Below are positions 27,257 through 34,964 of a stretch of 64,000 nucleotides of DNA, one piece after another (within the stretch, counting starts at the first letter, position 1; the number at the start of each line of letters is the position of its first letter). Below the pieces are notes generated by a model. It had not been told where the DNA came from, did no database searches, and saw nothing but the letters and a program-made list of their open reading frames with translations. Origin of the DNA: Acidobacteriota bacterium (GTDB taxonomy: Bacteria > Acidobacteriota > Terriglobia > Acidiferrales > UBA7541); NCBI GenBank assembly GCA_003224085.1, contig QHYK01000086.1, positions 1 through 64,000 on the forward strand, given 5' to 3'. A program made the position numbers and the translations under genes.

Positions 27257-28718
27257 TTCGATTCGCCTTCGGCTGACGCTGTGGTACACGGTCGTGCTCG
27301 CCCTGGTGATCGGAATTCTTTGCTCCGCGGCCTATTTCATCTTTTGGCGAAACGCCGTAAAACGTACGGATGCGAATCTTGCCGAACTTGCGGAGTCCTT
27401 CCTGGTGACGCTGCGGGCGGAGCTCGAGGATCAAAACGGCACGGACGTGTTTCAGTCCGCGGCCCAAGTGGCCATGGATGAGCACCATTTTCGCGACACC
27501 CTGTACGCGATTGCAGACCAGTCGGGCAAAGTCATCCTCACCTCGCTGGAAACTCCCTCTGCCAATCCTCCGTCAAGGGCTGCGCGAAAGGTTCTTGCTT
27601 CCGATTCCTTTCAAAGCTTCCTGGCTGCGTCCTCGCGCTCTGACCGCCTTTTCAGCCACATCCCGGTTACGGAAGCCGGGTACCGCGGATACGCCCAGCA
27701 TTTCGCAGCCAGGGGCAAGACCTACATCCTGATGATCTTGCAATCGCTCCATCCTCAGAACCAGATGATGGCGGAAGCGGGATCGGTGTTTGCTTGGTTG
27801 ATTCCGATTGCGATTTTGCTGGCCAGCGGCGGGGGCTATTTCCTGGCGCGGAAGAGCCTCGCGCCAGTCGTTGCGATGAGCAGCCAGGCCGGCCGCATTG
27901 GGGCCGCGAATTTGCACGAACGATTGGCGGTGCAAAACGAAAAAGATGAGCTGGGACACCTGGCGCGGTCCTTTAATGGGTTGCTTGACCGGCTTGGCGA
28001 ATCGTTCGACCGCCAGCGGCGATTCATGGCGGATGCTTCCCACGAACTGCGCACGCCAGTTGCCATTCTACGCGGCGAATCGGAGGTGGCGCTCTCCCAA
28101 CAAGCGCGGTCGTCCGAAGAATACCGTGAGTCGCTAAGCGTGCTGCATCACGAAGCGGAGCGGCTCACGCGCATCGTGGAAGATCTTTTCACGCTCACGC
28201 GCGCCGACGCTGGACAGTATCCGCTCCAGCACAGCGATTTTTATCTCGATGAATTGATCGCGGAATGCGTCCATTCGGCGCGCACTCTGGCCCAGGCCAA
28301 AAAGATTTCTCTTACATTCGAGGGAGCGCCCGAATCCCCGATTCATGCGGACGAATCGTTGCTGCGCCGCATGCTCTTGAATCTGTTGGACAACGCGATC
28401 AAGTACACACCCGAGTGCGGGCGCATCACGGTGGCCTGTCAGCGCAACGGCAAAGAGTACGGCGTGAGTATTTCAGATACCGGCAGCGGCATTCCTGCGG
28501 AACTCCGGCCACGCATCTTCGAACGTTTTTTCCGCGTTGACAAAGCGCGCTCGCGTTCAGAAAACGACGGCGGCGGTGCCGGCCTCGGCTTGGCTATTTC
28601 GCGTTGGATTGCCGAAGCGCATCTAGGACGGCTGGAACTGACCCGTTCTGACTCCACGGGAAGCACCTTCACGGCCTACCTCCCGGCCGATTCCGAACCC
28701 GCCGCATCTCTTAGTTAA
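27249..28718 (+). CDS. Sensor histidine kinase (HAMP-HisKA-HATPase)
   Basis: Inner-membrane kinase of 489 residues. The ATG at 27249 overlaps the regulator stop. TM1 covers about 12-33, followed by a periplasmic sensing part of 145 residues, TM2 (about 182-201), HAMP (202-255) and the dimerisation domain with phosphorylated His265 in ADASHELRTPVAIL. The ATPase domain has the N box LNLLDNAIKYTPE, G1 ISDTGSGIP and G2 GGGAGLGLAISRWIAEAH. The overall layout is like CusS-type metal-sensing kinases. It would phosphorylate the preceding regulator. The signal is unknown. Confidence 0.93.
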   Translation: MLDSIRLRLTLWYTVVLALVIGILCSAAYFIFWRNAVKRTDANLAELAESFLVTLRAELEDQNGTDVFQSAAQVAMDEHHFRDTLYAIADQSGKVILTSLETPSANPPSRAARKVLASDSFQSFLAASSRSDRLFSHIPVTEAGYRGYAQHFAARGKTYILMILQSLHPQNQMMAEAGSVFAWLIPIAILLASGGGYFLARKSLAPVVAMSSQAGRIGAANLHERLAVQNEKDELGHLARSFNGLLDRLGESFDRQRRFMADASHELRTPVAILRGESEVALSQQARSSEEYRESLSVLHHEAERLTRIVEDLFTLTRADAGQYPLQHSDFYLDELIAECVHSARTLAQAKKISLTFEGAPESPIHADESLLRRMLLNLLDNAIKYTPECGRITVACQRNGKEYGVSISDTGSGIPAELRPRIFERFFRVDKARSRSENDGGGAGLGLAISRWIAEAHLGRLELTRSDSTGSTFTAYLPADSEPAASLS

Positions 28719-28798
28719 TCCTGCGTTTATCCTGAAATTGCTAGCCTTAATGCGGGCGCCCTTCTTCAGGGCTGATTCCGTCATAGGAGTCTAGATTG

Positions 28799-30199
28799 AT
28801 GAAATCACTGGGAGTCTTTGCGGTGTCATGGCCGATAGCCACTGTGTTGTGCCTGTGCGCCGCCGGAATCTCGGCGGCGCAAGACACTGCGATTCCGGCC
28901 GCTACAGCCGAGAAGCATCCGGCTCAAGCCACGTCCGCGGGAGTGCCGGCGCTGAAGCTAACGCTGCAGGATGCGCTCGAGCGCGCGCGAAAGAACAGCG
29001 TGCAATTCCAAGCCGCTCTCACGGATTCGGCTATCGCTCGGCAGGACCGATTCCAGGCGGCCACGGCTCTGCTTCCAAGCGTGGTGTATAACAATCAGGC
29101 TTTGTATACACAGGCCGCGCCGCCGGCGGCTGCCCAGCAGACGGCAGTTCCAGTGGTCTTCATCGCGAATAACGCGGTGCACGAATACATCAGCCAGGCC
29201 AACATCCATGAGTCGATTGATCTCGCGAGCGTTTCAAACTTTCGGAGGTCTGCGGCCTTGGCGGCAGCTGCCAAGGCCCGAGCGGAAATTGCCTCCCGCG
29301 GCCTCGTCGTGACCGTGGTCCAGGATTATTACGCGGTGGCGGCGGCCCAGCAGAAACTGCTTTCCGCGCAAAAAACAGCGGACGAAGGCGATCGCTTCTT
29401 CAAGTTGACGCAGGACCTCGAGCACGGCGGCGAAGTGGCACATTCGGACGTGATCAAGTCGGAATTGCAGGCGCAAGACCGCCGTCGTGCGTTGCAAGAA
29501 GCGCAATTGGCGCTGCTCAACGCGCGGCTGGATCTGGCTGTGCTGATTTTTCCGGACTTCAACGAAAGCTTTGAAGTGACCGATGATCTGCACGCGCCGG
29601 CGACGTTGCCGACGCTCGGCGAAGTGCGGCAGCAAGCCGCGCAGAATAATCCGGACGTTCGCGCCGCGCTCGAAACTGTGCGCGCCGCCGGATTTGACGT
29701 CAGCGGAGCGCGCGCCGGTTATTTGCCGTCGCTGAGCTTCGACTACTGGTATGGCATCGATGCGCCTCAGTTTGCCGTGAATGGGCCGAACGGGGTTTCC
29801 AATTTGGGTGCTTCGATCCTCGGCACCTTGAATATCCCCATTTGGAATTGGGGCGCGACGCAGAGCCGCATCCAACAAGCGGAACTGCGGCGTGCGCAGG
29901 CACAGCGGGAGCTTTCTCTCGCGCAGCGCAAGCTGCTCGCAGAAATCAAGTCGCTTTACTCGGAAGCAGAAACGGCGATGAACGAACTCGGCGGCCTGAG
30001 CCGATCGGCGGAATTGGCCGAGGAAAGCCTGCGGCTGACAACGCTGCGCTACAAGGGCGGGGAAGCCTCGGTGCTCGAAGTTGTGGATGCGCAGACAACC
30101 TATGCGCAGTCGAACGCCGCCTATCAGGACGGCGCGGTGCGCTATCGCGTGGCTCTGGCGAATTTGCAAACTTTAACGGGAGTGCTGACAACTCCATGA
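28799..30199 (+). CDS. TolC-family outer membrane efflux protein
   Basis: Outer-membrane channel of a tripartite pump, 466 residues. A TTG one codon upstream is possible, but the ATG at 28799 has AGGAG 9 bases before it. Signal peptide about 1-28 (ending ISAAQ). Two repeated helical halves follow: the first with LKLTLQDALERARKNSVQFQAA, the second with LSLAQRKLLAEIKSLYSEAE and LRYKGGEASVLEVVDAQTTYAQS, the typical end of the second OEP repeat. The stop overlaps the start of the adaptor (ATGA), so the pump genes are one operon directly after the kinase. Confidence 0.92.
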   Translation: MKSLGVFAVSWPIATVLCLCAAGISAAQDTAIPAATAEKHPAQATSAGVPALKLTLQDALERARKNSVQFQAALTDSAIARQDRFQAATALLPSVVYNNQALYTQAAPPAAAQQTAVPVVFIANNAVHEYISQANIHESIDLASVSNFRRSAALAAAAKARAEIASRGLVVTVVQDYYAVAAAQQKLLSAQKTADEGDRFFKLTQDLEHGGEVAHSDVIKSELQAQDRRRALQEAQLALLNARLDLAVLIFPDFNESFEVTDDLHAPATLPTLGEVRQQAAQNNPDVRAALETVRAAGFDVSGARAGYLPSLSFDYWYGIDAPQFAVNGPNGVSNLGASILGTLNIPIWNWGATQSRIQQAELRRAQAQRELSLAQRKLLAEIKSLYSEAETAMNELGGLSRSAELAEESLRLTTLRYKGGEASVLEVVDAQTTYAQSNAAYQDGAVRYRVALANLQTLTGVLTTP

Positions 30200-31542
30200 A
30201 ACCGATCACATACCCTCAGGTCTTTCGGCCCAGGCGACGGGCCTGGCTTCCCCTAACCATTGCGCCGCTGCTTGTCTCGGTCGGCTGTAGCAAACAGGAG
30301 GCGGAAAAAGAGCCGGTGGTCACCGTGCAGACCACTGCGGCGCAGCGAGGAACAATTTCGCAAACCATTTCCGCCGAGGCAGTGATCTACCCGCTCGAGC
30401 AAGCCACCATTTCGCCTAAAATTACAGCGCCAATTACCGAATTCAAGGTGCAGCGCGGGAGCCGCGTGAGAAAAGGGCAACTGTTAGCCATCCTAGAAAA
30501 CAAGGACCTCGCGGGCCAGGCGGAAGCGACCAAAGGCAGCTTCGAACAAGCGGATGCCAGCTACAAAACGTCAGTGGATGCGGCCATTCCGCAACAGATG
30601 CAAAAAGCGCAACTTGATGCAGAGGCCGCAAGAGCAGCGTATGAGGCCCAGCTTAGGGTATACAACAGCCGCAAAGAACTGTTCGATCAGGGCGCGCTTC
30701 CCCAACGCGACCTGGATTCCGCCGCAGTCGCCCTAGCCCAGGCGCGCGGCGCAAATGAAGTGGCACAAAAGCTGCTGGCGGACTTGCAGCGGTTGGGGAA
30801 GGAACAAGCAATAAAGTCGGCCCAGGGGTCGCGCTTGTCAGCGGAAGGCACCATGCTTAGTGCAGAAGCGCAGCTCAGCTACTCCATGATTCGCAGCCCC
30901 ATCGACGGGGTCGTTACCGATCGGCCTCCCTACGCTGGCGATCTTGCGACTGCGAATCAGCCCATTCTTACGGTGATGAATCTGAGCCGGTTAATCGCCA
31001 AATCGCACATCCCCCAATCCGAAGCCGCAACGCTCAAAGTGGGGGACGCTTCGCAATTAAAGGTGCCGGGACTCGATGAACCCGTGAACGGCAAAGTAAC
31101 TCTGGTGAGTCCTGCTCTGGATCCCGGAAGCACCACGATTGAAGTCTGGGTCGAAGCTGCGAAGCCGAGTCCTGCCTTGAAACCTGGCATGACCGTGCAG
31201 CTCGCAATGACTGCGAAGACGGTTAAAGACGCCATCGTCGTGCCGGCCAACGCCGTCTTCAAGAATCCAGAAGGCCAGGCCGACTACGTTGTGCTCGCCG
31301 GCGCGGACCAGAAGGCGCATTGGCAACCGGTGGAGCTCGGTGTGCGAAATGCGGACAGCGTGCAAGTCGTTAAAGGCTTAAATGCCGGGGCTCCGGTTAT
31401 CACTGCGGGCGGATATGCGCTGCCGGACAATACTAAAATCAAAATCGAATCGCCCGAAGAGCAAGCAAAAGGGGACGAGAAAGCAGACAAAGCCGGCGAT
31501 TCCTCAAAATCGGGCGCCAAAGACAAAGACGACAAGGACTAG
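30196..31542 (+). CDS. RND efflux periplasmic adaptor (MFP), putative lipoprotein
   Basis: Membrane-fusion subunit that links the RND pump to TolC, 448 residues from the ATG at 30196, which overlaps the TolC stop. The leader RRRAWLPLTIAPLLVSVGCSKQ suggests a lipoprotein with Cys31, though the lipobox is atypical. A barrel/lipoyl half-motif (ITEFKVQRGSRVRKGQLLAILENKDL), an alpha-hairpin (about 115-220), the second lipoyl half (SYSMIRSPIDGVVTDRPPYAGDLA) and a beta-barrel and proximal domain follow. The C-terminus is Lys/Asp-rich (EEQAKGDEKADKAGD). The next gene begins 6 bases after the stop. Confidence 0.92.
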   Translation: MKPITYPQVFRPRRRAWLPLTIAPLLVSVGCSKQEAEKEPVVTVQTTAAQRGTISQTISAEAVIYPLEQATISPKITAPITEFKVQRGSRVRKGQLLAILENKDLAGQAEATKGSFEQADASYKTSVDAAIPQQMQKAQLDAEAARAAYEAQLRVYNSRKELFDQGALPQRDLDSAAVALAQARGANEVAQKLLADLQRLGKEQAIKSAQGSRLSAEGTMLSAEAQLSYSMIRSPIDGVVTDRPPYAGDLATANQPILTVMNLSRLIAKSHIPQSEAATLKVGDASQLKVPGLDEPVNGKVTLVSPALDPGSTTIEVWVEAAKPSPALKPGMTVQLAMTAKTVKDAIVVPANAVFKNPEGQADYVVLAGADQKAHWQPVELGVRNADSVQVVKGLNAGAPVITAGGYALPDNTKIKIESPEEQAKGDEKADKAGDSSKSGAKDKDDKD

Positions 31543-31548
31543 AACCGC

Positions 31549-34500
31549 ATGGAAACTCGGCTGGAATCCTCCAATGCTATTTCCGCGACAGCCAAGGCGG
31601 GTTTGCCCTGGTTTCACCGACTTTCCAATCCTATTTTGTTTTTGATCGTCAGTTTGGCGCTGGTGGGCGGCTATTTGGCATTCACGATTCCCGTTTCCGT
31701 TTTTCCCAGCACCGATTTTCCCCGCATCGTCGTCGGTGTGGACAACGGCGTAATGCCCATCGATCAGATGCTCGTGACCATCAGCCGTCCGATCGAAGAG
31801 GCCGTCAACAGCGTTCCCGGGCTTCAAAAAGTCACATCGATCACCAGCCGCGGCTCTGCCGAAGTGGACCTGTTTTTTGACTGGAACAACGACATGATCC
31901 TGACCTTGCAGCGCGTCGACGCCGTCCTAGCTCGCCTGCAGGCGGAGCTTCCTCCGACGGCCAAAGTAGAAACACACCGTATGACGTTCGCCGGTTTTCC
32001 AATCATCGGCTATAGCCTGACTTCAGATACCGTGCCCCCGAACAAGTTGTGGGAAATAGCGACGTACGACCTAAAGCCGCGCATCAACCGGCTCGACGGT
32101 GTCGCCACGGTCATCGTCCAGGGCGGGCGTGTACCTGAGTTTCAGGTGACTCCCGATCCCGCCCGGCTTCTCACCGCAGGCATCACCGTCCCCGATATTC
32201 TCGACGCGATTCGCCGCACCAACTTGGTGGATTCGCCAGGTTTGATCGAGCACGACCACCAACTCGTGCTGGGCCTCGTCAGTGGACAAGTGCGAACGCC
32301 GGAGCAGATCGCCCAAATTGTCGTCAAGAACTCCCCTGCGGGCGTGCCGATTCGGCTGGGCGACATTTCCTCGATCGCTCCGTCTGTAGCGCCTACTTAC
32401 ACGATCGTCACCGCTGACGGCAAACCCGCCGTGCTGCTCAATGTGAACCGCCAGCCCGAAAGCAATACTCTGGCGGTGGCCAACGAAGTGCACGCGCTCA
32501 TCCAAGAGCTTGCTCCGACTCTTCCTTCGGGCGTGCATCTTGAACCGTTCTACGACCAGTCGACCATCGTCCACGATTCCATCTCTAGCGTTCGGGACGC
32601 CGTGCTCCTGGGAATCGTGCTTTCTTCGATCATTCTGGTGCTGTTCTTGCGTGATTGGGGAACTTCGCTCGTGGCCGGCCTGGTGATACCCGTTACCCTG
32701 CTCATCACTTTCATTGTTCTGAAAGCGACGAATCAAAGCTTCAACCTGATGACCCTCGGCGGCCTCGCCGCGGCAGTCGGTTTGGTCATCGACGACGCGA
32801 TTGTCGCCCTCGAAAATATTGTCTTGCACCGGGACGCCGGACAAACCAGCTTTCAAGCCATTCAGAGCGCGTTGAAGGAATTGACCGTACCTCTGATCGG
32901 CTCGACGATTACCCCGATCGTCGTCTTTCTCCCCTTGATTTCCACTACCGGCGTGACCGGCTCTTTCTTCCGCGCGTTGGCCGTCACCATGACCGCGTCG
33001 CTGCTCACCTCATTGCTTCTGGCCTTGTCGTGGACTCCCACGCTCAGTCAGTATCTGGTTCGCCGGAAAGATAAGGACAAGAAAGCCGTTACCGCCCCGG
33101 CTTCTTCCGAAGGCCCCAACATGGCAGCGCTCCTTGCCGCGGAAGAGGCCCACCTTTCCGGCTTCTTCGGACGCATCGTGGGTTTCTATACCCGCGCCAT
33201 GCAAGCCATTGTCAAGCGCCCCTGGACGTTGGCCGGGAGTTCGGTGGTGATCATCCTTCTGTCCTACGTTTGTTACAGCTTTGTGGGCACCGATTTTCTC
33301 CCGGAAATGGATGAAGGGGGATTCATCCTCGATTACTACACTCCGCCGGGAAGCTCCCTCGCGGAATCCAACCGCATCCTCCTGCACATCGAGGATATTC
33401 TCCACTCCACGCCGGAGGTCGAAAACACCTCGCGCCGCACCGGTCTGCAGCTAGGTCCTGCGGCCGTCACGGAAGCCAACAACGGCGATTTCACCGTGAA
33501 GCTGAAGAAGGACCGCCGGCGCGGCATTGACGATGTGATCGAGGATGTCAGGTCCGAAATCAAGCACACCGAGCCTGCCGCGGATATTGAATTTGTCCAA
33601 TTGCTGCAGGACATGATTGGAGATTTGACGAGCCAGCCCGAGCCGATTGTGATCAAGCTTTTCTCCCAGGACGGCAAACTTCTGAACGACACCGCGCCGC
33701 GAGTTGCGGATGCGATTGGAAAGATTCAAATTGGAAAATCGCATCCCGTTGTGGATGTTCTCGACGGTGTCGAGAACACGATCAGCGGTCCGGCGGTGAC
33801 ATTCCAGGTGAATCCGACAGTCGCTGCCCGCGCCGGTTTCACTCCGGAGGAGGTCGCTCTGGACGCTTCGGCCGTGCTCGAAGGTGAACCCGCGGCGACA
33901 CCGGTCGTTCTTAATGATCGAGCCTACACCATTCGCGTGCGGTTTCCCGATGAGAACCGGTCTTCGCTCGATCGTATGACCAACACCTTACTGACCAGTG
34001 CGAGTGGCCATACCGCCACGCTCGGTTCGCTCGCGACCGTCACCAGCGACCCCGGCGAAACGGAAATTCGCCGCGAGAATTTGCAGCGCCTCGTCCAAGT
34101 CACGGCGCGCTTGGAAGGCGTGGACATGGGGACGGGGGTTGCTGCCGTGCAGAAGGCCGTCCGCGACATGCATCTTCCTTCCTCCATCCGGGTCGAGTAC
34201 GGTGGGTTATATGAAGAGAATCGGAAATCCTCGCGCGATTTGATGATGGTCTTGCTGTTGGCTCTGTTGCTCCTGTTTGCCGTGCTCCTGTTTGAGTTTC
34301 GGACTTTTTCCGCCCCGACGGCAATCCTGACTTCGGCGCTGCTCTCGACGTTTGGCGGTTTTCTGGCATTGCTGCTTACGAATACGACGTTTAACGTGGC
34401 TTCACGAATGGGCATGATCATGGTCATCGGCATCGTGGCCAAGAACGGTATTTTATTGCTCGACGCCGAACACCGTTTCCGCGACCTCGGGTTTTCCCCC

Positions 34501-34734
34501 AAAGAAGCCATGATTCAAGCGGGCCGCCGGCGCCTGCGTCCCATCGCCATGACCGCGCTGGCTACGGTTGCCGGCATGCTGCCATTGGCGTTCGGGATAG
34601 GCGCAGGTTCGGAGATGCTGAAGCCGTTGGCGATTGTGGTGATCGGAGGCCTGCTAAGCTCCATGGTTCTTTCGCTGGTCTTTACCCCGGCCATCCATTT
34701 CTACTTGCGCCCGCGCAAAACTGCAGAAGCATAG
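31549..34734 (+). CDS. RND efflux transporter permease
   Basis: Proton-driven inner-membrane pump of 1061 residues, the normal RND length. Layout is TM1 (about 29-48), porter loop, TM2-6, a cytoplasmic linker rich in Lys (RRKDKDKKAVTA), TM7, a second porter loop and TM8-12. The proton-relay pair in TM4 is visible in GLVIDDAIVALENI. The second half has GDLTSQPEPIVIKLF and a CusA/CzcA-like flavour, so a metal or a mixed substrate is possible; the exact substrate cannot be told. It is the last gene of the regulator-kinase-TolC-adaptor-permease row. Confidence 0.93.
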   Translation: METRLESSNAISATAKAGLPWFHRLSNPILFLIVSLALVGGYLAFTIPVSVFPSTDFPRIVVGVDNGVMPIDQMLVTISRPIEEAVNSVPGLQKVTSITSRGSAEVDLFFDWNNDMILTLQRVDAVLARLQAELPPTAKVETHRMTFAGFPIIGYSLTSDTVPPNKLWEIATYDLKPRINRLDGVATVIVQGGRVPEFQVTPDPARLLTAGITVPDILDAIRRTNLVDSPGLIEHDHQLVLGLVSGQVRTPEQIAQIVVKNSPAGVPIRLGDISSIAPSVAPTYTIVTADGKPAVLLNVNRQPESNTLAVANEVHALIQELAPTLPSGVHLEPFYDQSTIVHDSISSVRDAVLLGIVLSSIILVLFLRDWGTSLVAGLVIPVTLLITFIVLKATNQSFNLMTLGGLAAAVGLVIDDAIVALENIVLHRDAGQTSFQAIQSALKELTVPLIGSTITPIVVFLPLISTTGVTGSFFRALAVTMTASLLTSLLLALSWTPTLSQYLVRRKDKDKKAVTAPASSEGPNMAALLAAEEAHLSGFFGRIVGFYTRAMQAIVKRPWTLAGSSVVIILLSYVCYSFVGTDFLPEMDEGGFILDYYTPPGSSLAESNRILLHIEDILHSTPEVENTSRRTGLQLGPAAVTEANNGDFTVKLKKDRRRGIDDVIEDVRSEIKHTEPAADIEFVQLLQDMIGDLTSQPEPIVIKLFSQDGKLLNDTAPRVADAIGKIQIGKSHPVVDVLDGVENTISGPAVTFQVNPTVAARAGFTPEEVALDASAVLEGEPAATPVVLNDRAYTIRVRFPDENRSSLDRMTNTLLTSASGHTATLGSLATVTSDPGETEIRRENLQRLVQVTARLEGVDMGTGVAAVQKAVRDMHLPSSIRVEYGGLYEENRKSSRDLMMVLLLALLLLFAVLLFEFRTFSAPTAILTSALLSTFGGFLALLLTNTTFNVASRMGMIMVIGIVAKNGILLLDAEHRFRDLGFSPKEAMIQAGRRRLRPIAMTALATVAGMLPLAFGIGAGSEMLKPLAIVVIGGLLSSMVLSLVFTPAIHFYLRPRKTAEA

Positions 34735-34964
34735 TTCCGGGAAGTTCTTCTGCATAACTTGGAAAAGAAATGTTAATGTTTGGGACAGGCCTTTCACGCC
34801 TTTCTCATTCCTTTTTCATCCAGCCGTCACAAATCTGAAGTTTACTCCCATCACCGGTGCACGGTGTGTGCTGAACGTGGATATTTCCTGTCGACGGTGA
34901 ATTTTCATAGATGGTGGGCGTCCGTGACTCACTGCGAATCTCGTTGAAGGCTAAAGGAGTAGCC
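34735..34964. other. Leader region of the first TonB receptor
   Basis: A 230-base gap with AT-rich stretches (AAAAGAAATGTTAATGTTTGGG) that must contain the promoter of the receptor genes. No confident -35/-10 pair or riboswitch was recognised. AAAGGAG at 34953-34959 is the ribosome binding site of the receptor. Confidence 0.4.
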
